Source: Planctomycetaceae bacterium (lineage in GTDB: Bacteria > Planctomycetota > Planctomycetia > Pirellulales > Pirellulaceae). From it: 43,295 nt of DNA. Location of the stretch: assembly GCA_002724245.1 (NCBI GenBank), contig PBOG01000144.1:1-43295 (forward strand), written 5' to 3'. A model generated the notes under the pieces. That model worked only from the letters and a program-made list of their open reading frames with translations, was not told the DNA's origin and did not search any database. This document shows, piece by piece, positions 25,874 to 34,444 of the stretch (position 1 is the first letter of the stretch; the number at the start of each line of letters is the position of its first letter). The position numbers and the translations under genes were made by a program.

Positions 25874-28360
25874 ATGACCTGGCTCATGAAACACAGAAGT
25901 TCGATCCCTGCATGGTCCTGGAGTGTCGCACTCGCCGGGTGGCTCCTGCTCTGGCAAAGCGGTCACGGTCAGCTGCCGAACCCGGTACTCAACACCGTTG
26001 CTCCGGCCGGTGGTCGCGCAGGTAGCTCTCTGGAAATCACGGTCAAAGGAAGCGGTCTGGAAGGTCTTCGTGCGTTGCGTTGCACAGCCCCGGGCGTTCA
26101 ATTCGAACCTCTGGGAGATGGCAAGTTCCGCGCTACGATTCCCGCCACAACACCTCCCGGTTTATACGACCTGCGAGCCGTGGGCCAGAACGGACTGAGT
26201 TCCGCACGCACTTTTCAAATCAGCCACCGGACTGAACAACACGAACTGGAACCCAACGACGCACTGACCATGGCCAGTGCGGTGGTGACCGGCAGTGTGG
26301 TCAATGGTGTCATCGCGGCCGGCGGGGACCAGGATTACTTCCAGTTTTCCGCAACCAAAGGCCAGCGGATTGTACTGGAATGCTGGGCGCAGAGAATCGA
26401 TTCGACCTTGCACCCGGTCCTGGAACTGTTCGATGCCAGTGGTAAACAGCTGGTGGCCAGCCGCTCCCACGTCGGTATTGATACGGTCATGGACTTTCAG
26501 GTACCGCAGGATGGACGTTACGTAGCCCGTGTTCACGACGTCGTCTTCTCCGGTAGTGCCAACCACTTTTACCGATTGGACATCGATCACGGGCCGCGCG
26601 TCGCGGTGGCTGTGCCAGCGGTCATTGAAGCCGGTAAAGCTGCCTCCGTGCGCCTGCTGGGCTGGAACCTGAACGACGCGACCTCAACCGGCACCGAGGA
26701 GAACCAAGGCGCCAGCGCGGCGCTCGATCAACGGGTCGTCGAAATTTCGGCCGCACTGGCACAAAGTCAATGGCCGCTCCCACTCGGATTCACGGCGGCG
26801 CAAACGGGAGTCGAAGGATTTGCTTACCAGCTACCCGGCGCACACGCCCCCGTGTTGATCGGGATCAGCGACGTTCCGGTCATCGTCAGCCAGAGCACCA
26901 ATCGCTCCGCGCAGGGCAGTCAGCCGATCGAGTATCCGTGTGAGGTCACAGGCCAGCTCTCCCGGGGAGACGAGCGACACTGGTATCGTTTCAATGCCCG
27001 CCGTGGCGAGGTCCTGTATTTTGAAGGCCTGGGGCAACGGATCGGCTCTCCGGTCGATTTGGCGATTGGTGTGCTGGACGCGGACAACCAGAATGTGTTG
27101 TTTCAATGCCACGACGAAAGCCGCAACGTCGGCGGCAAGACACTCCCAACCAGTCACCACGACCCCTCGGGACGCTGGGTCGTGCCGGCCGACGGACAGT
27201 TCCTGCTGATCGTACGCAATCTGACCGGCGGTGCCCGCGTCGATCCCCGCCGCGTCTACCGTGTAAGTATCCGCCGGGAAGAGCCGCGCCTGGATCTGGC
27301 GGTGATTCCCCACAATGGAGGTCCCGCCGGTTTGAATGTACACCGAGGAGGACGCTCCATGCTGGATATTGTCGCCTTCCGGCGGCGGGGGCTCACCGGT
27401 TCCATCCGCATCGCCGCGCGCGGTCTGCCGAGCGGTGTCTCCTGTCCCGATGTCTGGTTGGGCCCCGGCATGGAACGCGGCCAGGTGGTCGTCTCTGCCG
27501 ATGAGACTGCCGAACCCTATATCGGTGCGCTACAACTGGAAGGATTTGAAGCCAGCGGCCCGCCGCGCCCAGCGCGCGGTGGCGTGGTCGTACGTGGGGG
27601 CACTCCCAATGGCTGGAGTCGCCTGACCGCTGAGCTTCCCCTGGCGGTCGTCGGTGAAGCGCCGCTGCGGATCACTGCCAACGGCCATGAACCCCGCAAA
27701 CACCATCTTTACGGAGAGCTCAGTGTGCGGCATTCACCGGGCGGTATTCTCGATGTGGCAGTGCACGTGGAACGGCGAGATCCTAGCCACCGTGCCGATG
27801 TCCAATTGATCGGTGTCGGTGTCCCCGGCCAGATCGCCAACCAAACAGTCACCATTCCGGCCAATCGAGACAAAGGCTATCTCAGCTTTTATCTCCCGCC
27901 AACCCTGCCCGTGGGAAAATACACACTGGGAATTCAAGCCAGCACAACCATACCTACCGGTGAAGACAAGAAAACCCAGCCGATCACCGTCCACAGTAAC
28001 GCAGTGAATTTCGAGGTCCATCCACCGGCGTTCCAAGTCGCTCTCGACCCCTACGCGCCGCGGGCAATCAAACGGGGTGAGGTGATCCAAGTCAAATACA
28101 CCGTCCGACGTATTAACGGTTTCATCAACAAAATCCACACCGAACTGGCAACGGCCCGCGATGTCACCAGTGTGGGCGGCTTGCTCTGCCGTGGCGTCAC
28201 ATTTGTCGGCCAAACCGAATCGGGAGTGCTGCAGATTGTCGCCAACTCGGACGCGCCTCTGGGAGCGATCCCTTTCCTGCGCTGCTACGCAGTTGGTGTT
28301 GTGGAAGATGAGGCCATCTACCACGGCAGTTGTCTCCTGCCGTTGAAAGTCGTCGAGTGA
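25874..28360 (+). CDS. Exported PPC-domain protein
   Basis: The 828-aa protein opens with a hydrophobic signal sequence (WSWSVALAGWLLLWQSGHG), so it should be periplasmic or surface-exposed. It begins with an IPT/TIG-like fold (LNTVAPAGGRAGSSLEITVKGSGLEGL), followed by pre-peptidase C-terminal (PPC)-like beta domains. The first carries GGDQDYFQFSATKGQRIVLE and the second GDERHWYRFNARRGEVLYFE; both match the PPC pattern 'D-x-D-W/Y-F-x-F'. The remainder is further beta-sandwich repeats. Such proteins are common in planctomycetes and are thought to bind carbohydrate or protein. An alternative ATG at 25886 would only remove four residues. No catalytic motif is visible. The gene is followed 41 bp downstream by the dual hydrolase gene. 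Confidence 0.82.
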   Translation: MTWLMKHRSSIPAWSWSVALAGWLLLWQSGHGQLPNPVLNTVAPAGGRAGSSLEITVKGSGLEGLRALRCTAPGVQFEPLGDGKFRATIPATTPPGLYDLRAVGQNGLSSARTFQISHRTEQHELEPNDALTMASAVVTGSVVNGVIAAGGDQDYFQFSATKGQRIVLECWAQRIDSTLHPVLELFDASGKQLVASRSHVGIDTVMDFQVPQDGRYVARVHDVVFSGSANHFYRLDIDHGPRVAVAVPAVIEAGKAASVRLLGWNLNDATSTGTEENQGASAALDQRVVEISAALAQSQWPLPLGFTAAQTGVEGFAYQLPGAHAPVLIGISDVPVIVSQSTNRSAQGSQPIEYPCEVTGQLSRGDERHWYRFNARRGEVLYFEGLGQRIGSPVDLAIGVLDADNQNVLFQCHDESRNVGGKTLPTSHHDPSGRWVVPADGQFLLIVRNLTGGARVDPRRVYRVSIRREEPRLDLAVIPHNGGPAGLNVHRGGRSMLDIVAFRRRGLTGSIRIAARGLPSGVSCPDVWLGPGMERGQVVVSADETAEPYIGALQLEGFEASGPPRPARGGVVVRGGTPNGWSRLTAELPLAVVGEAPLRITANGHEPRKHHLYGELSVRHSPGGILDVAVHVERRDPSHRADVQLIGVGVPGQIANQTVTIPANRDKGYLSFYLPPTLPVGKYTLGIQASTTIPTGEDKKTQPITVHSNAVNFEVHPPAFQVALDPYAPRAIKRGEVIQVKYTVRRINGFINKIHTELATARDVTSVGGLLCRGVTFVGQTESGVLQIVANSDAPLGAIPFLRCYAVGVVEDEAIYHGSCLLPLKVVE

Positions 28361-28401
28361 CCAATCAATTCCACCACTCCCTGTTTTCTCCAGTACAGAC
28401 C

Positions 28402-30750
28402 ATGTTGCGTAGCGCCACGGGCCCTCTGGGCAAGCTGGGGTTTCTGATCACATTGGGTTTTCTGATCACGCTGGACCGCGCCCCCACCACCGTGCGCGGC
28501 GACGATATCGTACCTTTGCCGGGAACCGCGCCGCTGATCGGGGCAACTGATCTGGCACTGGCAAATCTGCAGGCAGTCGACAGCTATCTCCTCAAGCTGA
28601 TTCAGCAGTCACCCGTGACCCGCAAAACCCACTGGCACCACCAGTATGCCAGTCTGGCCGCCTACCGTGACTCGGTGGCTGCCAATCGCCAGCGACTGGC
28701 GCGGGCCATCGGTGCGGTCGATCCACGCGCAGCTCCGCAGGACCTCCAGCTCTATGGGTCCCTGCAGGAACCCGCCCTGCTCGCTGACAGCGATCAGGTT
28801 CGTATCTGGGCGGTGCGCTGGACCGTCTTCGCAGATGTCTCGATGGAAGGCCTGCTGCTCGAACCACGCCAGGCGCCCCGCGCTGAAATTGTGGCGGTCG
28901 CGGATGCCGACACCACACCCGAGACCTTGGCCGGACTCGATCCTCCGCAACACGGACAATTCGGGATCGCCCTGCAACTAGCCCAGCGTGGTTGTCGCGT
29001 CCTGATCCCCCGACTGGTCAACCGCGACCATCGCTGGTCGGGAAATCCCCGCGTGCGTATGCTCCGCCAGTCGCATCGCGAATTTATCTACCGTCAGGCC
29101 TTTGTCGCGGGACGTCATCTGATTGGTTTGGAGGTGCAAAGTCTGCTGGCCGCTGTCGATTACTTTGAACACGCCAACGCGCAACGGACCGAGCCACTGC
29201 CGATTGGTTGTCTGGGGTTCGGTGAAGGTGGATTACTGGCGCTGTATGCTGCAGCCCTGGATCGACGGATTGAGGGGACACTGGTGAGCGGCTATTTTCA
29301 GCCGCGTGAACGGGTGTTTGAAGAAACGGTCGACCGCAACATTTACGGGCAATTGCGGGAATTCGGCGACGCCGAAATCGCCAGTCTGATCGCCCCGCGC
29401 AGTCTGGTCATCGAAGCCTGTCGTGGACCCGAAGTCACCCAGGGCCAGGGCGACGCCGCCAGGGGAACCCTGCAAACTCCCTCGCTGGATGAAGTCCGCG
29501 CTGAATTCAGTAAAGCGGCCGGTTACTACCGACAGCTCCAGCGCGCCAATCAGCTCGCGCTCGTCGCCAGTGACCAGGGTGCTGGACCGGCCGGCTCCGC
29601 CGCGGCACTCGACCACTTTCTGCAGCGACTGGGAATTTCCCAGGCACGATCCAGCAAACCCAAGCCTCTCCGTGACCACCGTCGAGGCTATGATGCCCAA
29701 GAACGGCAGCGTCAGATGTTTCGCCAGTGGGTCACGCACGTACAGAAACATCTACGACAAAGTCGTTTTCGCCGCCGCGCTTTCTGGTCTGCAGCAGACG
29801 CCACTTCCATCAAGCAGTGGCAAGAGAGTACCAGGCGTTATCGCAAACTGTTCTGGGACGAAGTCATTGGCCGTCTGCCGCCCGCCAGCCTGCCCCCGGC
29901 AGCCCACACGCGGCGGATTTACCAGAACGACCGCTGGGATGGTTTCGAAGTCAAACTGGATGTCTACCCGGGCGTGTTTGCCTGCGGCGTATTGCTGCTT
30001 CCCCACGCCATCCCGCCCGGCGAGCGCCGCCCTGTGGTCGTCGTCCAGCACGGCCGTGGAGGGCGGCCCCAGGACATCTGTTCCCCCGAACAAGACAGCG
30101 CCCCGTACCATTCGCTCGGCGCGCGACTGGCGGACCGAGGTTACATCGTTTTTGCCCCGCAAAATCTCTATCTGGGCGAAGAAAAATACCGGACTTTGCA
30201 ACGCAAAGCATTCGCCCTGGGAATGACCTTTTTTGCGCCGATGGTGCGACAGCATGAACAGATTCTGAAGTGGCTGTCCAGTTTACCCACCGTCGACGCA
30301 CAACGGATCGGGTTTTATGGACTCTCCTATGGCGGCAAATCTGCCATGTTAATCCCGGCTGTCTTGCCCGGTTACGCGTTATCAATCTGCTCGGGAGACT
30401 TCAATGAAGAAGTCTGGAAACATACCAGTATCGACGATGGTTTCAGTTTCATGTTCACCCTGGAACACGAACACACCGAATTCGACTTCGCCGATCGGTT
30501 CAACTACGCCGAAATCGCCTGGTTGATCGCGCCACGGCCGTTTATGGTCGAACGCGGTCACCAGGACGGCGTCGGACTCGACGAATGGGTGGCTTACGAA
30601 TACGCCCGCGTCCGCCGCCGCTACGTGGAACTGGGCCTTGCGGACCGGACACGGATCGAATTTTTCGACGGCCGCCACGAAATCCACGCTGTCGGCACGA
30701 TCGAGTTTCTCGATGCCCACCTGCGGGCAACGCTCCAGTCCCCCCCCTGA
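28402..30750 (+). CDS. Exported protein with two alpha/beta-hydrolase domains, the first degenerate
   Basis: The 782-aa protein has a signal peptide whose hydrophobic core contains a tandem GFLITL repeat. Two alpha/beta-hydrolase-like halves follow. The C-terminal half has the nucleophile elbow GFYGLSYGGKS (Ser642), the IAPRPFMVERGHQDG region likely carrying the acid, and the late histidine in DGRHEIHA. In the N-terminal half the matching elbow reads GCLGFGEGGLL, with Gly in place of Ser, while the IAPRSLVIEA strand is kept. It may be an acetyl-xylan-esterase- or dienelactone-hydrolase-like enzyme with an inactive first domain; the substrate is unknown. The start is chosen at the first ATG before the signal peptide. 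A GTG at 28357 overlapping the previous stop codon is an alternative. Confidence 0.85.
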   Translation: MLRSATGPLGKLGFLITLGFLITLDRAPTTVRGDDIVPLPGTAPLIGATDLALANLQAVDSYLLKLIQQSPVTRKTHWHHQYASLAAYRDSVAANRQRLARAIGAVDPRAAPQDLQLYGSLQEPALLADSDQVRIWAVRWTVFADVSMEGLLLEPRQAPRAEIVAVADADTTPETLAGLDPPQHGQFGIALQLAQRGCRVLIPRLVNRDHRWSGNPRVRMLRQSHREFIYRQAFVAGRHLIGLEVQSLLAAVDYFEHANAQRTEPLPIGCLGFGEGGLLALYAAALDRRIEGTLVSGYFQPRERVFEETVDRNIYGQLREFGDAEIASLIAPRSLVIEACRGPEVTQGQGDAARGTLQTPSLDEVRAEFSKAAGYYRQLQRANQLALVASDQGAGPAGSAAALDHFLQRLGISQARSSKPKPLRDHRRGYDAQERQRQMFRQWVTHVQKHLRQSRFRRRAFWSAADATSIKQWQESTRRYRKLFWDEVIGRLPPASLPPAAHTRRIYQNDRWDGFEVKLDVYPGVFACGVLLLPHAIPPGERRPVVVVQHGRGGRPQDICSPEQDSAPYHSLGARLADRGYIVFAPQNLYLGEEKYRTLQRKAFALGMTFFAPMVRQHEQILKWLSSLPTVDAQRIGFYGLSYGGKSAMLIPAVLPGYALSICSGDFNEEVWKHTSIDDGFSFMFTLEHEHTEFDFADRFNYAEIAWLIAPRPFMVERGHQDGVGLDEWVAYEYARVRRRYVELGLADRTRIEFFDGRHEIHAVGTIEFLDAHLRATLQSPP

Positions 30751-30762
30751 CCGGCCGTCGCG

Positions 30763-31266
30763 TCAACGCAGCGGTGACTTCCCCAGTTGGCGACGCAGCA
30801 AACCAATCTGGCCGGCGTGCAACATCTCGTGATGCGAGCAAAACCAGAGGGCCCCCCATTTATCGGCGGAAACCGCGTAGGGTTCGTCGATCGGTTCGGC
30901 GAGCATTTGTTCGGTGTACGCTGGCAACTCGGCGAGCGCTTGGGCATGGACGCGATGAAACACGTCGCGCACCTCCTGGACCGATGACTGGCCGTCCTGT
31001 GACGGTGTCGTGCCACGGCTAAAACGCTTGCGAAACCGCGATGACATCAGGTCTAAATCGACTTCCCGGCGGCCGCGAATACGAAACAAACACAGCCCGT
31101 ACTGGGCCATGGCCAGGTGACCCACCTGCCAGGCAATGTGGCTGACAGCGCCGCTGGGTTGCCACAACCACTCCTCGTCGGTCAGGTCTACCAGCAGACT
31201 CTCTGTATACTGCCGGGCAAATTCGATCTGTCGAATTGCCATTTCCAGCCGGCTGCCTTGATCCAT
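30763..31266 (-). CDS. DinB family protein
   Basis: The 167-aa protein is a DinB/YfiT-like four-helix bundle, a fold related to bacillithiol or mycothiol S-transferases and metal-dependent hydrolases. The conserved motifs are HIAWQVGHLA and HHEMLHAGQIGLLRR, whose histidines bind metal in this family. It has no signal peptide. The ATG at 31266 follows GGGAGGGGGG and is preferred to the upstream in-frame start at 31305. It is flanked by a convergent hydrolase gene (12-bp gap) and a divergent fhcA. Its substrate is not evident. Confidence 0.85.
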   Translation of the reverse strand: MDQGSRLEMAIRQIEFARQYTESLLVDLTDEEWLWQPSGAVSHIAWQVGHLAMAQYGLCLFRIRGRREVDLDLMSSRFRKRFSRGTTPSQDGQSSVQEVRDVFHRVHAQALAELPAYTEQMLAEPIDEPYAVSADKWGALWFCSHHEMLHAGQIGLLRRQLGKSPLR

Positions 31267-31453
31267 CCCCCCCTCCCGGTTGTCGGGTTGCCTGTTTCCC
31301 TCCATGATAGGAGCCAGTAGCCGTACGGGCTAGAACGACCTGGGAATCGCCCCGCGCCACCGCCAACGGTACAGCGCTCCTGCGACACCCTCCGGTTTCC
31401 GCGGCTCCTCGAATCTGCTGGCTCCCTGTTTCCCTGTTCGCAGCGGCGACCGT

Positions 31454-33130
31454 ATGTCTGAATCACTGTTGAAAATCACTGGTGGCTATGTGTACGACCC
31501 GGCCAACGGCCTTGACGGTCAAGTGCACGATATCTGGATCCAGGACGGCAAGGTGATCGAGCCGCCCACCGATCCGCAGATCCGGCCCAGTCACAACTTG
31601 GATGCGGCTGGGCTGGTCGTCATGCCCGGTGGGATCGATATGCACTGCCATATCGCCGGCCCCAAAGTCAATGTGGCCCGAAAAATGCGACCCGAGGAAA
31701 AGCGGGTCGCCGAACCCATTCGGCGCACCGACATCACCCACAGTGGCACAATGGGGAGTGTGCCGAGTACGTTTGCCACGGGCTACAAATACGCAGGACT
31801 GGGGTACACCACCGCTTTCGATGCGGCGGTCCCGCCGCTTTCGGCACGGCACGCACACGAAGAGTTCGCCGACACCCCTTGCCTCGACAAGGGCTTCTAC
31901 GTCCTGATGGGTAACAACCACTACGTGATGAAGGCGATCCAGGAGAACGAACCGGAGCGTCTCAAGGCGTTTGTCGGCTGGCTACTGGGTGCGGCCAAAG
32001 GCTATGCGACGAAGCTGGTCAATCCCGGTGGCGTTGAAGTCTGGAAGCAACAACAGGCGGGAAACGTCAATCGGATCGATCAGGTAGTCGACTTTTTTGA
32101 CGTCACTCCGCGGCAAATCATTCGCGAAATGTCGCGTACCGTCGACGAACTCTGTCTGCCGCACTCCGTCCACATCCACGCCAACAACCTGGGACTACCC
32201 GGTAACTGGGAAACCACCCTGGAAACAATGAAAGCCCTGGAAGGGCATCGCGGCCACATCACCCACATCCAGTTCCACAGCTACGGTGGCGGCGAAGGGG
32301 ACGAAACCACCTTCTGTTCCCGAGTCGAACCGCTCGCCGAATACGTCAATGCGCATCCCAATATTACGGTCGACGTCGGGCAGGTTCTGTTCGGGGAAAC
32401 GACCAGCATGACGGGCGACGGCCCCCTCGGGTATTTCCTGCAGAACATCTACGGCACCAAGTGGTTCAGCTCCGACACGGAAATGGAATCCGGCTGCGGG
32501 ATCGCCCCGATCAAATACCGCAACAAAAGCATGGTGCACGCACTGCAATGGGCTATCGGGTTGGAATGGTACTTGATGGTGGACGATCCCTGGCGCGTCG
32601 TGATGAGCACCGACCACCCCAACGGCGGGTCGTTCCTGGCCTATCCCCAGATTATCCGTTTGCTGATGGACCGCACCTATCGGCAGGACGTGATCAAAAC
32701 GGTGCACCCGGCCGTTCGTCAGCATTCGCAACTGGCCGACCTGGACCGTGAGTACACGATGAACGAAATCGCCATCATCACCCGGGCCGGTCCCGCCCGC
32801 ATTCTAGGGCTGACCCACAAGGGTCACCTGGGCCCCGGTGCAGATGCCGATGTGACCATCTACACTCCGCACGAAAACCAACAGGTGATGTTCGAATTGC
32901 CGCGCTACGTAATCAAGTCCGGACGCATCCTGGTGGAACAAGGTGACATCCGCGAAGACTTCCAGGGCAAGACCCTGCACGTGGCACCCGACTACGCCCG
33001 CGACATCGAAACCAATATTTCGGAGTGGTTCGAACAGTACTACTCAGTGCGGTTCCGCAATTACCCGGTCGACTACCACTACCTGCCCTTTGCCGAGCAA
33101 GTGCCCTGTAACCTCCGCGAACCGGATTGA
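31454..33130 (+). CDS. fhcA: Formyltransferase/hydrolase complex subunit A (FmdA/FwdA-like)
   Basis: The 558-aa protein is the amidohydrolase-type subunit of formylmethanofuran dehydrogenase, called FhcA in bacteria, where the Fhc complex converts formyl-H4MPT to formate via a methanofuran-like carrier. It opens MSESLLKITGGYVYDPANG and has the metal-binding His64 and His66 in GGIDMHCHIAGP, a candidate carboxylated lysine (Lys187 in YATKLVNPGG), HIHANNLGLPGN, HIQFHSYGG and the late metal-binding aspartate in MSTDHPNGG. The length matches the family. The fhcB, fhcC and fhcD genes and the rest of the H4MPT genes are absent from the window. No strong ribosome-binding site precedes the ATG. Confidence 0.92.
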   Translation: MSESLLKITGGYVYDPANGLDGQVHDIWIQDGKVIEPPTDPQIRPSHNLDAAGLVVMPGGIDMHCHIAGPKVNVARKMRPEEKRVAEPIRRTDITHSGTMGSVPSTFATGYKYAGLGYTTAFDAAVPPLSARHAHEEFADTPCLDKGFYVLMGNNHYVMKAIQENEPERLKAFVGWLLGAAKGYATKLVNPGGVEVWKQQQAGNVNRIDQVVDFFDVTPRQIIREMSRTVDELCLPHSVHIHANNLGLPGNWETTLETMKALEGHRGHITHIQFHSYGGGEGDETTFCSRVEPLAEYVNAHPNITVDVGQVLFGETTSMTGDGPLGYFLQNIYGTKWFSSDTEMESGCGIAPIKYRNKSMVHALQWAIGLEWYLMVDDPWRVVMSTDHPNGGSFLAYPQIIRLLMDRTYRQDVIKTVHPAVRQHSQLADLDREYTMNEIAIITRAGPARILGLTHKGHLGPGADADVTIYTPHENQQVMFELPRYVIKSGRILVEQGDIREDFQGKTLHVAPDYARDIETNISEWFEQYYSVRFRNYPVDYHYLPFAEQVPCNLREPD

Positions 33131-33151
33131 GCCGGAACCGGCTGGCGTCTG

Positions 33152-34354
33152 CTACGACTGGGGATGCTCGAGTTCTTCGCGCAAACGCGTCCCCAGGGTC
33201 GCGGCCATCGTATCGTCCAGGCAAATCGGATGAATCACCAGTTTGCCATCGGCCAATTCACCGTGACTGACGTAGATCGGCGGTGCCCCGAGCCGCAAGC
33301 GGCGGCAGACTTCAAACGCATCCTGCCCGGTCTGCGTCAGGTCGACTTCCAGCAGCGGCGGACGCTCTGGTGAACCGGGCGTGCGCACGGTACAGACCGC
33401 AGCGGTGTCCGCGACCGCCCCGGCGATCTGCTCCAGCAGTTCACGCTGGTGGGTCAACTCGCCGAGATAATCCCCTGCAGCAAAGAGATCAAGCGCCACC
33501 AGCAGCGCCACGATCTCCTCTTTGGAGACTTTCAAGCCGCGGCCGATGCCATGCCGGGGAATGCCCGCCAGCTGGCTGCGGTCGATCAGTTCCGGAGGTG
33601 GATCCCAGAGCTGCTCGTGATCGTCCATATCCAGCATTTGCAGCGCCGCTGAGGTGATCCAGTGCCGACGGCCGCAGAGAATCCCGGTCGACTGGGGTCC
33701 ACGAATCGATTTTCCACCGCTATAGGCAACCAGGTCGGCACCCGAAGTCTCCGCCAGCTTGAGATTGGCGCGGGGGGGAAGCTCCCCCGCGGCATCCACC
33801 AGGACGGGAAGCTGGTGCCGCTGCGCCCGCTGGACCACTTCGTTGAGTGTCGGCGCCGCCGCAGACGAAAAGACGTACAAGACACCCGCAGTCCGCTCCG
33901 AAAAGGCGGCTTCGTATTCCCAGCCTTCTGCCCGTCGCACTCCGGCGCCAGCGACCACTTCGTTGAAACCAACTTCCACCAGCCGCGCACCGGCGGCGCG
34001 GACCGCGTGGTCGTAACCGCTGCGATGTTCGCGGGCCACCACGATCTCATGGGGAAACCCGCGACAGTGAGGCAACCGCTCCATTCGTCCCAAATCGTGA
34101 CCTGCCAGCAGCGCAGCGGTACCCAACGTGAGTGCCGCCGCGGAACCCGCCGTCACCAGCCCCGCCTCCGCTCCCGTCACGGCAGCAATCCGCCGCGATG
34201 CGGCAGCTTGCAACTGTTCCAAGGGAACCCACTGTTCGGCCGCAGCCGCCAAAGCGGCCACCACGGCAGGCGGCATGGGAGCGCCACCCAACCGTGTCAC
34301 CGTTCCCGAAGCATTGATGATCGGCGCCAAACCCAGCTCTTCATAAACACCCAT
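33152..34354 (-). CDS. SelA-like PLP-dependent enzyme, cytosolic paralogue
   Basis: This 400-aa protein is a SelA-like fold-type I PLP enzyme and a paralogue of the Tat-exported one at 24442-25677. Matching motifs are LAPIINASGTVTRLGGAPMPP (against LINAAGTITTMGGSLMPP), VLVDAAGELPP, the PLP lysine Lys215 in SGGKSIRGPQ, and GIGRGLKVSKEEIVAL. It has no signal peptide from the ATG at 34354 (MGVYEELGLAP), where homology with the other copy begins; the frame continues to a GTG at 34426. The C-terminal part differs most. It lies 90 bp downstream of fba on the same strand and converges with fhcA (21-bp gap). A lyase or racemase role like that of DgaE is possible, unproven. Confidence 0.87.
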   Translation of the reverse strand: MGVYEELGLAPIINASGTVTRLGGAPMPPAVVAALAAAAEQWVPLEQLQAAASRRIAAVTGAEAGLVTAGSAAALTLGTAALLAGHDLGRMERLPHCRGFPHEIVVAREHRSGYDHAVRAAGARLVEVGFNEVVAGAGVRRAEGWEYEAAFSERTAGVLYVFSSAAAPTLNEVVQRAQRHQLPVLVDAAGELPPRANLKLAETSGADLVAYSGGKSIRGPQSTGILCGRRHWITSAALQMLDMDDHEQLWDPPPELIDRSQLAGIPRHGIGRGLKVSKEEIVALLVALDLFAAGDYLGELTHQRELLEQIAGAVADTAAVCTVRTPGSPERPPLLEVDLTQTGQDAFEVCRRLRLGAPPIYVSHGELADGKLVIHPICLDDTMAATLGTRLREELEHPQS

Positions 34355-34444
34355 CACAGTACCCAGCTCGTCACGAGAAATAGCTTGTCCCGAAACCCAA
34401 TCACCTGGCCCGGAGGTTTGTTTCACCCACCATCACGGCGGACA

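Noticed and set aside
30585-31022. Plus-strand frame bridging the hydrolase end and the DinB gene
   Set aside because: It is out of frame with both genes, contains no motif, and DinB on the minus strand is well supported.
33130-33143. Inverted repeat AGCCGGAACCGGCT after fhcA as a terminator
   Set aside because: The arms are only 6 bp with a 2-nt loop and no U-tract, so a terminator call is not justified.
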